Source: Phoronis australis
Taxonomy: Eukaryota; Phoronida; Phoronidae
Direction of reading: 5' to 3'
Assembly (NCBI GenBank): GCA_002633005.1
Contig: NMRA01000325.1
Location: forward strand, 38,132-102,131
Length of the DNA stretch: 64,000 nt
Part shown: one piece after another, positions 1 through 10,257 of the stretch
Layout: each line of letters opens with the position of its first letter
How positions within the stretch are numbered: the stretch's first letter is position 1
The notes under the pieces: model-generated
Database searches by the model: none
Told to the model about the DNA's origin: nothing
The model's input: the letters and a program-made list of their open reading frames with translations, nothing else
Made by a program: the position numbers and the translations under genes

Positions 1-654
1 GAAAGTTACATATAGCTCACAATGGATTTTAGGGCAGAAAAATGCAGCTTTTAAAATTATTTGACGGGTTACTAGGATATACTTTTTGAATTCAATAGCT
101 GTGACCAGAGACATAAAATAGCAAAATCCGTTGTATTCTTGTGATTTTAGTAGCAATCACCGATTCCAGAAGATTACTTCTCACGTACAGTGCAACTGAT
201 TGAAATAGAGGCTGGTGACTAAATTCGTTAATAACTCCGGCTAATAGCAAAGTGTTGGACTGCATGTCAAAGTGGTGAGTTAGAATTCGTCTTGGGGCCG
301 ATTTCTGATTCAGAACATCATCGTGAAAAATGCCTCTTTCTTCAAAGATAGGAAGTCTGTAAACAAGACGCACAGTATTTGTCTAACTGGGTGAGCCGTT
401 CTTGCTTTAGCCTTATTGCCCGTTTCTGGCATTGTAGATTATGGAAAGCCATGGAATCCGGCTCTACTTGGGTCGGTTGGTGTTTTCGGGGCTTATTCAA
501 ATCGTTACCACTTTCAATTTGAGGAACTGCTATTTTTGTTGGTTTCGTTTTTGAAGAAATCTGAAAATGCTCATTGTACCTTTTCATTGTAAATTCCAAA
601 CAGTCAAACGCGTTTTGTTGCACGTTTTTGTCTAATCTGGACTACACATGTATA

Positions 655-1457
655 TGTGACGGGACGTTCGTAACTTTACGCTTATTGTTATTCTTATTTA
701 GTTGCAAATGTTCAGTTATTCTTATGCTAATGTCTTTGTTGCGTTTCACTGCGCTTTGTTTTCATATTGTATGTTAATGATGTCGGGACGACATTTTTTG
801 TTAGGGGGGAGAATGTGACGGGACGTTCGTAACTTTACGCTTATTGTTATTCTTATTTAGTTGCAAATGTTCAGTTATTCTTATGCTAATGTCTTTGTTG
901 CGTCTCAGTGCGCCTTTGTTACGTGGGCATGTGGGCGCGACTGTATGTGTCGGGCACTTCGCTAGCGACAGGCTTAGGAGAAGGGTGTTTCCTTCTTTTG
1001 CTTTCATGGAAAGTTGATCGTTATCATGTGCAAATTGAACTGAAACGAATGCCTGATGAGAGAAAATACATATTNATCGAGTTGACGTATTTATACATAA
1101 CAGTGTCCTGTGAGCGGTGAGTGAGTGAGTATATCGAGTTGACGTATTTATACATAACAGTGTCCTGTGAGCGGTGAGTGAGTGAGTATATCGAGTTGAC
1201 GTATTTATACATAACAGTGTCCTGTGAGCGGTGAGTGAGTGAGTATATCGAGTTGACGTATTTATACATAACAGTGTCCTGTGAGCGGTGAGTGAGTGAG
1301 TATATCGAGTTGACGTATTTATACATAACAGTGTCCTGTGAGCGGTGAGTGAGTGAGTATATCGAGTTGACGTATTCATACATAACAGTGTCCTGTGAGC
1401 GGTGGCATCTTGTGCTCAATACACTTATTTGAAATTCGTTTGAATGAGTTAACGTCA
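655..1457 (+). mobile_element. Ty3/gypsy-like LTR remnant with polypurine tract
   Basis: The block starting TGTGACGGGACGTTCG occurs at 655 and again at 814. The second copy is immediately preceded by a polypurine tract (AGGGGGGAGAA, 803-813). A PPT next to TG is the standard 3' internal/LTR border of Ty3/gypsy elements, so 814 to about 1457 (ending CGTCA) reads as the 3' LTR. The copy at 655 would be the start of the 5' LTR, joined by a large internal deletion near 755 to the last ~60 bp of internal sequence. No gag or pol remains. Inside the 3' LTR lies a 55-bp tandem repeat. The outer LTR limit and target-site duplication are not clear. One N lies at 1075. Confidence 0.6.
1078..1405. repeat. 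55-bp minisatellite, about six units
   Basis: A nearly perfect 55-bp unit containing TATCGAGTTGACGTATTTAT and a GAGTGAGTGAGT stretch repeats about six times. It sits inside the presumed gypsy LTR. The long open frames across it on both strands only reflect the repeat and are not genes. Confidence 0.9.
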
Positions 1458-3660
1458 AATATTTTTATTTTACATTACATACAGAGTCCACTGAATGATC
1501 AACAACGTTATCCATTCACCGTCGCTGTTTTATTTTTAGCTTGTACAAAACATTTTGTTCAATGAATATCTCTGGAGTTAAGCAATACCATAAAATATGT
1601 CTCAAATACCTTCCAACCATGTAGCAAAAACTGCACACCCCTAAAAACTGTCCAAGGCATTGGTAAGTAAAACGAATGTCAAAATCCCATCAACGTTTGA
1701 GGCTTGGTTAAAATTTCTAAGATTGAACAGCTTTATTTCAATCGCTGCTGATGATCTCCACATTGTCGTTTATGGTAAAACGGATGACTATCATGAAAGA
1801 AAAGTTTTAAGACAGATTTACAATGATGTTAGCTTACTTCAAAAAATCAGTTATTGGCGTCACTATTTAGGAAATGTCTTTTAGAGATATTCAGTAACAG
1901 CGAATTCGACAACATTTGTTTTGTTTAAACATTACAGATAGTTACAGCGTTATGGTTGCAAGTACACAAGGTTGTGTCCAGCCTCGTGTTGCGTGCGCAA
2001 ATCTGCAGATAAGTTAAGCCGTTGGGGTTATATGAAATATCCTGTTGGGTGTAGAAATGGCAATCCAGTCCAGGGACGATGCAGAGTTCATTGCCGCCAT
2101 GTGTGGGGTGTGTCTGACAACATGTCCGTGGTGTAACTGTAAAGTGATAGACATTGTAAGTAGTGAACCAAATCTTAGTAACAAAGCTACGGGTGTGGTA
2201 CTTTATTTTCGCATGTCTAAAAAGAACAAATTAACTGTTCTAAATCTCAATACATTTCACTAAAATACGTTTAAACCGAGAGGAAATTCACATCTATGGA
2301 GTTATAAATTATATAAAGCTGATAAAACTTTTCGCTATATTCTTATCACGTTTTAGTCCCTGGCACAGTTTTACTTCAGTTTTGTACTATAATTTATATA
2401 CAGGAAGAATATAAATTTCACTTGTAGACGTAAATTTGGTTGAAGTCATCCCAATTCATTCAGGTATTCACGCCGGGTGTCCACGTGTAAACCATATCCA
2501 CCTACATTAACACGAGTGCTTCAGGTTGAGCACGCTATTAATAGTCCAAGCTCTCGGCTTCAAAAAGATGATTAAGTACCATCTGGGCGCGCAACTTTAA
2601 ATTATGATTCCAAGGTAAATACATCGATGCCTCTAGTTTATTGGAATGAAAGCAATCTAATCTGGCAGGTTTTGTTGTTATCCTCCCTGAAAATTACCCA
2701 CTTAAGATAGGGTATATTTGCTTCAGAATTTAAACATCTGACATAAAATTTGTTTCTTGTGTGCATGATTATGCTTGACGCAAGGTTGATATTGTTTTTG
2801 TGCAAATGTAATTTCATTGGATGACCTCATTCTGACCTCAGGGAGGCCGTCTTCAATTTTTTAATGATAACTGCCGCTTTGAAAGATTGAAGAAACATAG
2901 GTTTCAATAAAAAGAAGTCATAAAGGAAAAATAGCAGTTTTTGTTTCGCATTTCAAACGGACAGAAGTGTGTTGTGTACAATGATTAATTTGAGAGCAGA
3001 TTTTCAATATTTTTTTACAATATAAAGCAGCACTCCCTTTGGTCTAAGAGCCTGTCATCAGAAGCAATGTTGCTACGCTCACAATGTTCCAACCAACTAG
3101 TGGTAAAGTAATATCACTCTCCATACACGAAACTGGTTTTAACTGCAAATACGAAGACATCGCTCCAGTCTTACACATCCTGCAAAGGTGGTTCTCCCCT
3201 TCAATTGATGTTGCACGAAACAAAGTATGCCAGCAAAATCCTATTTGTATAAACAAACAGCATTAAAGGAGAAGGAAACCTTTTTATATCATTTTTACGA
3301 AAAATACGGTTCGTTGATTATTCCAGACACATGTTTCAGTTAATAGCAGCTTCCCGTGATTTTAGTAATTAGTCGTGCCCTAAAGTGACCTTTAGGGAGT
3401 TAAGAATTTCCCGCCAATTTCTTCCTGCTTTCGAGTTTACTGTGAGAATCTGTTATACTGTTCTTTTCCTGCTGGTTTCCTAATATCGTCACCACCACTT
3501 CTCATTGGCGAGTATTCTACGACAACCTAGGTTGTTATAGAACTTAGTTACGTTGGATTAAGGATCGTTTAGTTTGTAGTAGACTGATGGCTGGAGTTGG
3601 CGACCCATGTCACATACACAGTGACGTGTACGGAGACATTGTTCAAAGGAGTGGTAACGA
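1458..3660. other. No recognisable gene
   Basis: AT-rich DNA with only short unsupported open frames. I see no exon with both splice sites and a known domain. Confidence 0.5.
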
Positions 3661-3693
3661 GGAATTTTTTCACGAGCAGTCAGTGGTTGGATA

Positions 3694-3849
3694 ATGTTTG
3701 AGCCCGAGTATAGTGAGGCAGAGTACGCACAGCCAGCTGTTGAGAGAGATGAGGCAGAGACTGGCTGGACAGAGGTGGTGGGACGTTTTGATGCAAGAGC
3801 ACGGTGTGCAGTCAACTGGAATACCTGTGATGTTCCCACTGGATGGTGA
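3694..3849 (+). CDS. Candidate exon with FEPEYS motif (weak)
   Basis: A 51-codon frame opens MFEPEYSEAEYAQPA and is acidic. The FEPE-Y-S opening resembles the start of the cysteine-rich P2X7 C-terminal-like domain found in many invertebrate proteins. The diagnostic WCxCGxC motif is not found next to it. A longer overlapping frame in another phase (3698-4213) has no recognisable domain. This may be a relic or chance similarity; another FEPE-containing candidate exon lies at 33149. Confidence 0.22.
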   Translation: MFEPEYSEAEYAQPAVERDEAETGWTEVVGRFDARARCAVNWNTCDVPTGW

Positions 3850-5960
3850 CCTGAGCACCGGCCAACTGGACGACGAACTATCTTCGCCATCGGGAGTCGA
3901 ATTGGGCCTGTGTTCACTCCCACTACTTTCAGGTGCTTTCAGGCTCTGTGACAGAGACAACACAAGCACAAGGCGAATCACAGCTAGTTCCATGGAACTG
4001 CATGCTCTGGGGGTACGTTCGGAGGCACGGGTGACAGTAGACGAGGCCACAGCTCGCGAAGCTTCTCGCTACAAAAATGCTTTGTACGTTGCGTGGACGG
4101 GTAACACCGCATTCTTCACACGAGCGACCCAATTAAGTACGGCGTCAAGTGTGTCATCTTTCGGAAAGCAATGTAATGCATACCTACCCAAAATGCGGCA
4201 TACCCGTCAATGAACATGCTAGGAGAGTCGTAGGTCGGTGTCGACGACGGCCAATGGTCGGAAGGGTCAAGTGAGTTTATTCATTACGCGATCGTTGACG
4301 TCATCTAGTGCTGTCTTCTTTCACAGGCTTGGGAATCGGAAGCCACATCAATTTAAAAGTTCGCCTAATACGTAAACGTGTAAAATATGTACGCGCTCAC
4401 GCGTGTAAAACTCGCACGTGTTCACGCGTAAACGTGTAAAACATTGTACGCATTACCTACTGACAGGCTTAAGATTTCTATACTATCTGCTTCTTTTTTA
4501 GAACACCAAAACTTGATACATTTTCATGCGTTGTTAGTGATAGCCTGAAACAGGTCTATTATAACTATGCCGTGGAGTTGGTGGCTCATTTTATACGGCT
4601 GCAATTATGCTATACTATGAACTTCGTTTTGCTGCTGATCCCTAGAAACCGTGGCCACTCTTGGATTTTATGACCTGGGGCAATGTTTCTGTACGTAATG
4701 AGTCTTTGTTTCTTTTAAACTTTTTGAAGTCTTTGATGACTTTTCGTAGTCCTATGTGTCAAACACTACATTAACACACTCGGATGCTAAAGCTTCGTGT
4801 AGAACAAATGACAGCATACACTGTGTAACTTCGGCAAGGGGTTTTTTCATGGCCATCCAGTTTTTGAAGAACTTTCATCCCGTCAATTCTGCTGCTGTCA
4901 ATTCAGGTTGGTTAGTGCATTACAGGTCTTCTGTCATATTCCATCGACATTTATTCCCTGAATTTCGTGACCGTGGCCCACACGGATAAGGTAATACGCC
5001 TTTCATCTGCCGTTTATTGCTTTTTGCAATAATGTCTGCCGTCTATTGCTTTTTGCAATAATATGAGTTTCTGACCTTCGACTAATTTGAGAGTTTATCT
5101 GGAAGAATGTAGTCATTTTCATACACTGAATACGCGAAACATGGGCCATGTAATTCCGTTGTACAAGTAAGATCATTCCTGTCAAATTGGTGACAATCAC
5201 TCGGTGAGAATGCAGGCTAATATTCATAGCATTTCAACGTCAGCCACATTGAAATTTAACATGACGGTGCCCCTTGAAGTTGATCAAAATTACAAAAAAT
5301 GCAGTTGCAATTACTCAAGTAGAAAAGAGCATTCATCAATATTCATTTGAGCGTGATATTTAGCGCTACTGAGAACGACTGCAATGCAAACTGCCATGCC
5401 TTAAATATTGACTTCAAAAATGGCTCTGACTACAAAGATTATTGAACGTCTGTGAAAACGTACGGTTAATCGTATTATTGATGATTATTCCCCCAGTTTC
5501 TATTTTCGATGGGAGCCATTTTGGATTCCAATAATTAGACCTAAATTGTTAAATATTTGAACGGCAGACGATCTGACAACTACTGAAACCATATTATGAC
5601 TATAAAATTTGTTTGCTTCCTCACTTCCTGTTTGTGAGCTTCCGCTTTCAAAACTTGACGCCATATTGAAATCCAAGATGGTGTCTATTTAGCTGGGAGT
5701 ATGGAGTTGCTTTCATATAAAATTGCTTTACAAGAACCATGATATAAACATGTATAATTTTACCCTTCCAGATGGTACCAATAACTTAGTGGAATCATAG
5801 ACGTCTCGTGGTTCTTCCACAAGAACAAAATGATGACATGGTCTGCTTGCACAATTGTCTGTGTGGGCAATGTAAGGATGTCAAATGCTCACTGCCAAGG
5901 AATTCTTAAGACCACGATATTCATCGTGACCATCAGTGCAACTGCATCTTTAGTCCTGGG
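3850..5960. other. No recognisable gene; small direct repeats
   Basis: Holds a short run of CGTAAACGTGTAAAA-type repeats (about 4370-4450) and a two-copy ~27-bp repeat around TTGCTTTTTGCAATAAT (5007-5060). No supported coding sequence. Confidence 0.5.
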
Positions 5961-5964
5961 GCCC

Positions 5965-6199
5965 GTTCCAAGAAAACTAACTTAGCTAAGACAAATCTTA
6001 AATACCCCAGCCAATTTTAAGATTCAACTTAAATTTGTTTCAAGACCGTTTCAAGAAAAAGATCTTAGTTTGGTTTCAATTTTTTACTTAGTTTTGTCTT
6101 GATAATAGGTAACTTATCAAATGTGGAATTTCGAATTTTGGAACATTAGGCAAGTCTTAGACTTAAGTAAAAAATGAACTTAAGTCTGTTTCTTGGAAC
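5965..6199. mobile_element. MITE-like element with GTTCCAAGAAA terminal inverted repeats
   Basis: The 235-bp segment begins GTTCCAAGAAA and ends TTTCTTGGAAC. Further inverted similarity (AACTTAG / CTTAAGT) lies just inside. There is no coding capacity, so this looks like a short non-autonomous DNA element. The target-site duplication was not resolved. Confidence 0.5.
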
Positions 6200-6368
6200 A
6201 GTCTTTGAGTCTTTTGTCTTCAAATTGGTTTAGAAGGAGCTCAGTGCTATTAAAACTTGTTCCTGATATTTTTTAACGTTGAACTGTAACTGCTTATCAA
6301 TGCAAAAGCTTCCTTTGGGAAGTAGCTGATACTTTGTTTTATTCCACAGCCATCGATTTACGTTAGCC

Positions 6369-6524
6369 AATTTAGCAGCAGACTGAAAGGAATTTTCAAG
6401 CATATTCCAGGCTTGGAGCCAATTTAGCAGCAGACTGAAAGGAATTTTCAAGCATATTCCAGGCTTGGAGCCAATTTAGCAGCAGACTGAAAGGAATTTT
6501 CAAGCATATTCCAGGCTTGGAGCC
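6369..6524. repeat. 52-bp tandem repeat, three copies
   Basis: Three consecutive, almost identical 52-bp units start with AATTTAGCAGCAGACTGAAA at 6369, 6421 and 6473. They lie about 100 bp downstream of the FA-methyltransferase-like exon at 6622 (gene on the minus strand), i.e. in its next intron. Confidence 0.9.
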
Positions 6525-6621
6525 AAAAGACACTAGTCACTGATCATTATTTCATTTCAAAGGTTTCAAGCTAGTGTCTGTTAATAAGCGCAGTTATGGT
6601 GCATGCTTATTGATTACTTAC

Positions 6622-6742
6622 AGTCAGGGTTATAAATTTTCCACATGCCCGAAGCACCCCAACCGGTTGATACACTAATGCCGGTGATCTTGTACGGAGT
6701 CTTATCCGAGTAGTACATCAATGTGGAATCGGGGGTTCCAAC
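6622..6742 (-). CDS. Methyltransf_FA domain exon (C-terminal part)
   Basis: Acceptor TTATTATCCAG, donor GTAAGT. It encodes 40 residues starting VGTPDSTLMYYSD and ending GWGASGMWKIYNPD, the usual closing block of this domain. It is too short to stand out as an open frame but is unmistakable in context. Confidence 0.85.
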
Positions 6743-9700
6743 CTGGATAATAAAAGCCAATAGGTAAACAATTAATCATGAGAGTAAACTGGGGTCAACG
6801 GATGGCAATTCCAAAAGCATCTTTGGTGTTATTCATAAAGCCACGAAGCTAAGGCCGCGCACGCATCAGGGTTACGCCACCGAGACCACTCTTTTCTGTT
6901 GTAAATTTTGCGGCGTTCCGGTAGCAGGGCCCCCAACCCGGAATTTCTGGTTCTGCTCGTTATTGTAGTTAAAAGGAAACGCTCATTGCTAGATGACACC
7001 ACTTGACATAAGCACACACGAGCATGTTTTTTTGGACACTGAAAGAATCTTACCTTTCTGTATGTCTAACGTCAACGATTCAAGATATTTTACAAACGCA
7101 AGAGACGTAATCAAATTATGTTAAAAAAGTATGAGAGAGCGGTTAGTTGAAATGACCCCGTGATCCGATCTTGCTCCGTGTGAGAACGTATAAGCAGGGA
7201 CTGGTGAGCCACAGAGCGTGCCCGCCCCCATAACGTACACGACCAGGAAAAAAACTCCGGCAGCATGCAATTTTGGAGTGACGTGGGTATTTTTTCGAAC
7301 CAGCAGTTTAGTTCGAAACGTGAGTTAAATAAATCATTCCGACGAAGAACGCGGTACCGCTGGTCAACGCTTGTTTTATCAGCACTTACTGGCAACTATG
7401 AACCATAGTTACGTACTCTGATTGTATTCCAGAAATCCCATGAAATCCAAAACGTTTTAAATTCATCACACTTCAGATATCTGCCTCTCCTCTCGGCTCT
7501 CGGGGGTCGCTCTTGTTTCTTCTTGCGGATAACGGACTTCGTATTGCCCCACCCACCGATCACAATCTCGTAAGTGTTATCTACGTCTTGGTTAACGTCT
7601 GCCATTAAATTGATGTGTGCGTCATTACAGGTTTTCACTTCGAATTTTACGTAGCGATGGCGACTGAAGTCATACTTGGAAGGGATGTACTTGTATTCGT
7701 TTCGTGTGTTTATCGTCTCGTAAGATTCGCCTAAAATACAATTGCAATCAATACACCACACTGTTAAAATATTCTCAGAACGATTACAAATTAATTGACT
7801 GCAGGCTTGACCAACAGGCCCGTTCTGGAGTTAACTCTCCTCTTTCCTGTAGCAATAAATTAAACATATATTAACAATTAAGGAGAGCAATGAAAATAAC
7901 AACAGAAAAGAACATACAAAGAAATAGGATACAATTCAAGTTTGTTTAAAAACGTAAATTCAATGTATTTTACAAAGAATTAAACACATAGATTATAGAT
8001 ACACGGGAGACCGCACGGTTAGAAAAACATAAGGCTAAGATATAAGCCAGGTGGTCACCGATACTTCAATTAGCATGCACGCACCCAGCCTAAAAATAGG
8101 GGGCTCGAATTTTTGAGAATGTGCACCTTTTACTAAAAATGCGGGGTACGTTCAGTGGTATGAATTGCGCATTCGCCGAATTCCTGTCTTTTTAGTGGAC
8201 TTTTGTCTCATTTCCTACTTTTTAGGACTTTTTGTTTCTCTGAGGCGGACCTTTTTGCCCACTTCGCCAAATGGGGGGCTCGAACGAGCCTCCCCTGGGA
8301 CGCGCATGATTAGAACATGCCTAACAATAGAACGTTACGCTGAGAGCTGTAAGTGCTTAAATATGTAATTTTTAAATAGAACCGCCAAAGGTCCCCTGTA
8401 ATAAAATAAATACATGGAAATGCAAAAATTGACAGGGATAAGTGAATAGGCCAAAACAGGAAGAGACAAAATTAGAGGTGTACTGGCACAGCTCAGGACA
8501 GTTTGGGAACACAATTAGACGCTGTTACATTTGAAGCAATTGAAGATAAGACAGATTGGATCGTAGTTGCTAATTTTAAAATTGGTTAAGAACCTGCAAC
8601 AATACTAGTACAGTTAAAATCAGGGGTACGTGAAAAGCAAATCAGCTGTGCTCCTGGACTAGCCTTATTAGCGTTAGAGTTTGATGTATAAGTCTCACAC
8701 CACTTTTTAATGGTCGACCAAGGATGAAGTTGACCGGTGTATTTAAATCAGGTGAACACGTCACTTATGTTTTTACAATCTTAACTGGCGTTACTTTAGT
8801 CATAATTCAAAAATAACGCAGGTTTTGACTCGTGATCACCATGGCAACTGTTCACGATATCACTCGAGCAGAACACTATGTTTTGGTTAACACAACAGCT
8901 GTGCTACCACGCCTATATATAAAGCTATCCAAATCGAACAAGGTGCATCTGAAATCGTTGAGCAGTTGTTGAATAAATATCGTACAAGAAATTGCAGAAA
9001 ATGACAGAAATAAGAGAATGTAAAAACATTTTAAAATCTGGTAAAATGTATATTAAAAACACTAGTTTTCGAGCCTTAATGGGTGCGCCTCTTCATCAGG
9101 TGTGAATACAAGTGGCGCGAAAGGCTTATTTATACTAACCTGTTCATAACTGAAGTTTGGCACATGTAATCCTTTTGCGTCACTTGTCTTCACACCTGAT
9201 GAATTGTCGCACCCATTAAGGCACGAAAACTAAAATTTTTAAACGGAGTTTAAAATGTTTTAACCTGCTTCTGCATTGTCTAACTTTCTTCGGCCTCGAA
9301 ATATATGTCATCTTAATATGGAGAATGAGACAATTTGAAATGTTGAAAAATAAGACCGGTACTTTATTATGGTAAAAATGTGACCAAATGGGCAAGTTTT
9401 TGAACAGTTCACCCAACCCTAATGATATGGAGACTGGAGGCAAGACAACTCAGTAAGAACACACGTGCCACCTTTCATTATCATGGTTCCTTAAGGTGGC
9501 ACTTAAATATTTACGTAACAAATATTTGAACTTTGAAGTATCCACTTTGAACGTGTTTGTGATCAGAAAGACATCTTACTAACGAAAACAACTTAAAATT
9601 TGTAAAATCAACTAAGCCACAACAAATCCGTCCTCCATCACAAAAATGATTTAGACCACTTATCGTATCGTTATGAAATTGGCCACAAATTGCTCCTTAG

Positions 9701-10257
9701 TCAAATTGGAGACACTTTCGGGGCATCATGGCTTGTAACTGCGCATCAATTTGTACGTCGGAGCATGGCCTGAAGAAATGACGAACTGGCTTCATAATAT
9801 TCCTTAACGTGATAGGATTTTATTTCCGTTACCAACAAAAACATAAAGATTTTCTCGAGTTGATAACAACACACGTTCAATCGTTTTTCACGGGGACTTA
9901 GTAATATAGTCAATTTCCTGTCTAAAAAGCACTAAAATGTAATTCAAATTATACCATCAAACCCTCAACAATGAAATCGTAACTTACTCCAAGCGTGGTT
10001 TACGGACATTTACATTTATTACACTGAGACCATCGCTACCAAATTTTGGACGTCAGTTGACACCGCCTTACTACACAGTATCATCTTTTGTGTCAGGAAG
10101 GCACCCAGTGAAAGTCATGAATTCCTTGAAAGTCGTGATCCGATTCGAAACCATCGGGCCACTCACTACTTTCCAATCGTTAATATTTAAAACGTTACCA
10201 TGACAGTAGTAACTGGTAATAAGCAGCACCAGAACAGGAATCCACATCTTGAAAACC
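6622..10257 (-). CDS. Secreted protein with farnesoic-acid-O-methyltransferase-like domain (partial model)
   Basis: Three minus-strand exons are visible. The exon 10072-10257 follows a strong acceptor (TTTTATTACAG), starts ATG at 10247 and encodes a signal peptide (MWIPVLVLLITSYYCHG). The exons 7417-7760 and 6622-6742 join in phase 0 and encode the Methyltransf_FA domain: FEVKTCNDAH, YEIVIGGWGNTKSVIR, FKTFWISW, then VGTPDS and GISVSTGWGASGMWK. These are the family's conserved blocks. Despite the name, proteins with this domain are mostly extracellular or of unknown function, and no methyltransferase activity should be assumed. The signal exon's best donor (GTAAGG) is in a different phase from the 7760 acceptor, so at least one exon is probably missing from this model. 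The last visible exon ends in phase 1 at GTAAGTAATC; downstream exons were not found. Confidence 0.7.
7417..7760 (-). CDS. Methyltransf_FA domain exon (main)
   Basis: Bounded by an acceptor TTTTAACAG and a donor GTACGT. It encodes about 114 residues, including YKYIPSKYDFSRHRYVKF and IGGWGNTKSVIR, which match the core of the FA-methyltransferase-like fold. It joins in frame to 6622-6742, which supplies the end of the domain. It is open throughout. Confidence 0.85.
8074..8308 (+). mobile_element. MITE family A (CATGCRCGCACCCAGCC ends), copy 1
   Basis: Begins CATGCACGCACCCAGCC and ends CCCTGGGACGCGCATG. The interior motifs GGGGGCTCGAATTTTTGA, CCTTTTACTAAA, TTTTTAGTGGACTTTTGT and GAGGCGGACCTTTTTGC recur in order in copies at about 24050, 50889-52309 and 58182-58407. 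This is a non-autonomous DNA element; the open frame 8165-8368 is only its internal sequence. Confidence 0.75.
9063..9233. mobile_element. 171-bp inverted-repeat element resembling two Penelope-type tails head to head
   Basis: The two ends, each about 55 bp, are inverted copies of each other (TAGTTTTCGAGCCTTAATGG against the reverse of CCATTAAGGCACGAAAACTA). Each arm contains CTGATGA followed about 22 nt later by GAAA: minus strand 9099 to 9067 and plus strand 9196 to 9228. This resembles the hammerhead core known in Penelope-like element tails. There is no coding potential. Confidence 0.55.

Noticed and set aside
801-1458. 192- and 144-residue repetitive frames on the minus strand
   Set aside because: Product of the 55-bp tandem repeat inside the LTR, crossing an N.
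3558-4213. Overlapping frames of 121-171 residues on both strands
   Set aside because: GC-richer local sequence gives open frames in several phases. No domain, splice support or conservation clue, except the weak FEPEYS stretch listed.
5003-5227. 74-residue minus-strand frame
   Set aside because: No family recognised, no splice-bounded structure; it includes a short direct repeat.
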